Below, one piece after another: positions 62,786-64,000 of a stretch of DNA of 64,000 bases. Position 1 is the stretch's first letter. Each line of letters begins with the position of its first letter. Both the position numbers and the translations under genes were made by a program. The notes under the pieces are model-generated. The model saw only the letters and a list, made by a program, of their open reading frames with translations, did not search any database and was not told the DNA's origin. Source of the DNA: Nodularia sp. NIES-3585 (GTDB taxonomy: Bacteria > Cyanobacteriota > Cyanobacteriia > Cyanobacteriales > Nostocaceae); NCBI RefSeq assembly GCF_002218065.1, contig NZ_BDUB01000001.1, positions 4,092,720 through 4,156,719 of the forward strand. Direction: 5' to 3'.

Positions 62786-64000
62786 TCATCCCTCCAACTC
62801 TTCCCAAGGAGCAGGCTTACGTATTTGTTCCCAAATAGGACTATAAAGAGCCTCATACAATTCTCGTGCCATCTCAACCATCCCCGAATAACCAGCATAA
62901 GGATGGTGACGTTCTTGATTAATATCCAGAAAAGGAATTCGAGCCTTCAGAGCAGTGTATTGGTTACGACCACCAGCAATTAACATATCAGCGCCAGTTT
63001 CCTTCACCAGCCGTAACAACTCCTGAGCATTACCCTTCTCCATCATAATGCCATCATTACCAATCAACTTCTTAATCCGGGCTTTATCTTCCTCAGTGCT
63101 TTTTCTCGTACTGGTAGCAACAACTTCAATGCCCAAATCCTTAGCCGCCGAGATAATCGACCAACTCTTAACACCGCCGGTATACAAGACCACCCGCTTA
63201 CCTTTAAGTCGAGCGCGATAGGGAGCCAAAGCCAAATCAAGAGCCGCCGTTTCTTCAGCAATCAGCTTTTCTGTGCGTTCCTGCAAATCCGCATCACCCA
63301 ACTTAGCAGCAATATTTCGCAGACAACGATTCATATCATCAATGCCATAGAAAGACTCTTCAATGAAAGGAATGTTGTAGCGTTCCTCCATTTTTCTCGC
63401 CATATTGAGCAAAGCCCGTGAGCAGATCATCACATTCAGCTTGGCACGATGGGCATAACGAATATCATTGAAACGAGCATCACCCGTAATTTTAGATAAA
63501 ACTCGAATGCCTAATTTTTCTAAAAGTGGAGTGACTCCCCACATCTCTCCGGCGATGTTGTATTCACCTATCAAGTTAATATCATAAGGCGTAGTTGTTT
63601 CCGGTTCTGCTGTACCAACTACATATTCCAGCAAAGCTTCACCACCAAAGCGGTTCCCCAAGTTTTTACTACCAATAAAGCCCGGAGCAATCACAGGAAT
63701 CACAGGAATACCAGTTTTCTCAGTTGCAGCCTTGCACACAGCATCCATATCATCGCCAATCAGAGCTGTTACACAAGTAGCATAAACGAAAATTGCTGGT
63801 GGCTTGTAGCGATCGCTCAGTTGCAGAATTGCCTGATAGAGCTTCTTTTCACCCCCGAAAATCACATCATTCTCAGTCAAATCAGTAGTAAAGCCCGTTT
63901 TGTAGAGTAAAGGCCCAGAGGAGAGACTACCACGACTACCCCAAGAATTACCAGCACAGGCGATCGGCCCGTGGACTAAATGAGCTGCATCAGTAATAGG
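62786..64000 (-). CDS. nifE: FeMo-cofactor scaffold subunit NifE (5' end cut by window)
   Basis: Only the C-terminal 404 residues are visible; the frame is open through the window edge, and translation upstream of the internal TTG/ATG at 63880 gives [20 protein letters not shown], a conserved NifE region with the cluster-binding Cys. Other NifE features are [26 protein letters not shown] and the C-terminal half [16 protein letters not shown] and [16 protein letters not shown]. nifDK should lie beyond the window edge. Confidence 0.96.
   Translation of the reverse strand, partial: PITDAAHLVHGPIACAGNSWGSRGSLSSGPLLYKTGFTTDLTENDVIFGGEKKLYQAILQLSDRYKPPAIFVYATCVTALIGDDMDAVCKAATEKTGIPVIPVIAPGFIGSKNLGNRFGGEALLEYVVGTAEPETTTPYDINLIGEYNIAGEMWGVTPLLEKLGIRVLSKITGDARFNDIRYAHRAKLNVMICSRALLNMARKMEERYNIPFIEESFYGIDDMNRCLRNIAAKLGDADLQERTEKLIAEETAALDLALAPYRARLKGKRVVLYTGGVKSWSIISAAKDLGIEVVATSTRKSTEEDKARIKKLIGNDGIMMEKGNAQELLRLVKETGADMLIAGGRNQYTALKARIPFLDINQERHHPYAGYSGMVEMARELYEALYSPIWEQIRKPAPWEELEG

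Overview
The window is chromosomal DNA of a filamentous, heterocyst-forming cyanobacterium (Nostocales; Anabaena/Nostoc/Nodularia-like). The evidence is photosystem I core genes psaA-psaB, a molybdenum nitrogenase cofactor cluster (nifE-N-X ... fdxH), an uptake hydrogenase (hupSL) with its hyp maturation genes, the heterocyst regulator patB beside a second cytochrome c oxidase operon, many HIP1-type GCGATCGC octamers, and short heptamer repeats and palindromes typical of this group. The genus cannot be fixed from sequence reading alone.

Layout. 1-350 (minus strand): a strongly structured non-coding stretch resembling the HEARO/omega RNA that precedes iscB (RNA-guided HNH nuclease) genes; the nuclease would lie outside the window. 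614-5235 (minus): psaA-psaB with a terminator. 5760-19462: mixed genes, namely a lipoprotein, a thioredoxin/NHL protein, a chromosomal homologue of the cyanobacterial plasmid replication protein CyRepA1, a dihydrouridine synthase, an Rpn-type nuclease, dnaK, a UvrD-like helicase and an acetoacetate-decarboxylase-like protein. 19471-28550: a heterocyst island with patB/cnfR (minus) divergent from fdxB across about 1 kb of AT-rich DNA, then coxB-coxA-coxC, a TPR-like protein, a 55-residue proline-rich ORF overlapping a cupin gene by one base, and a nitrogenase-associated ArsC-like protein. 28649-35022: cysK, a gene-poor repeat-rich stretch, small unknown proteins, a tight three-gene operon around a luciferase-like flavoprotein, and a Coq4-like protein.

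35343-46026 (minus): the hydrogenase accessory operon in transcription order TPR protein, two small membrane proteins, NifU/Rieske protein, NHL protein, hypF, hypC, hypD, tautomerase, hypE, hypA, hypB. It diverges from hupS-hupL (46429-49090). The HupL maturation protease hupW follows at 50699. 51213-53343 (minus) is a second small operon (ankyrin protein, SagB-like nitroreductase, 124-residue protein) whose last gene is a paralogue of the last gene of the luciferase-like operon at 32330-34081. 53344-54715 is repeat-rich and ends in a cobalamin riboswitch in front of a DUF1636 protein; a methyltransferase and a GluR0-like glutamate-receptor channel follow. 57797-64000 (minus) is the nif cluster: nifE (cut by the window end), nifN, nifX, a DUF269 protein, a DUF683 protein, nifW, hesA, hesB, fdxH, closed by a clear intrinsic terminator.

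How the parts fit. PatB activates nif genes in heterocysts; the Cox2 oxidase removes O2 there; FdxH and FdxB carry electrons in or around nitrogenase; NifE/N/X and accessory proteins build FeMo-co; HupSL recovers the H2 nitrogenase makes, matured by HypA-F and HupW. The less understood material worth attention is the omega-RNA-like sequence at the left edge, the twin flavoprotein operons, the coupled 55-residue ORF, the chromosomal CyRepA1 and the riboswitch-controlled DUF1636 gene. No tRNA, rRNA, CRISPR array or complete transposase gene was seen.
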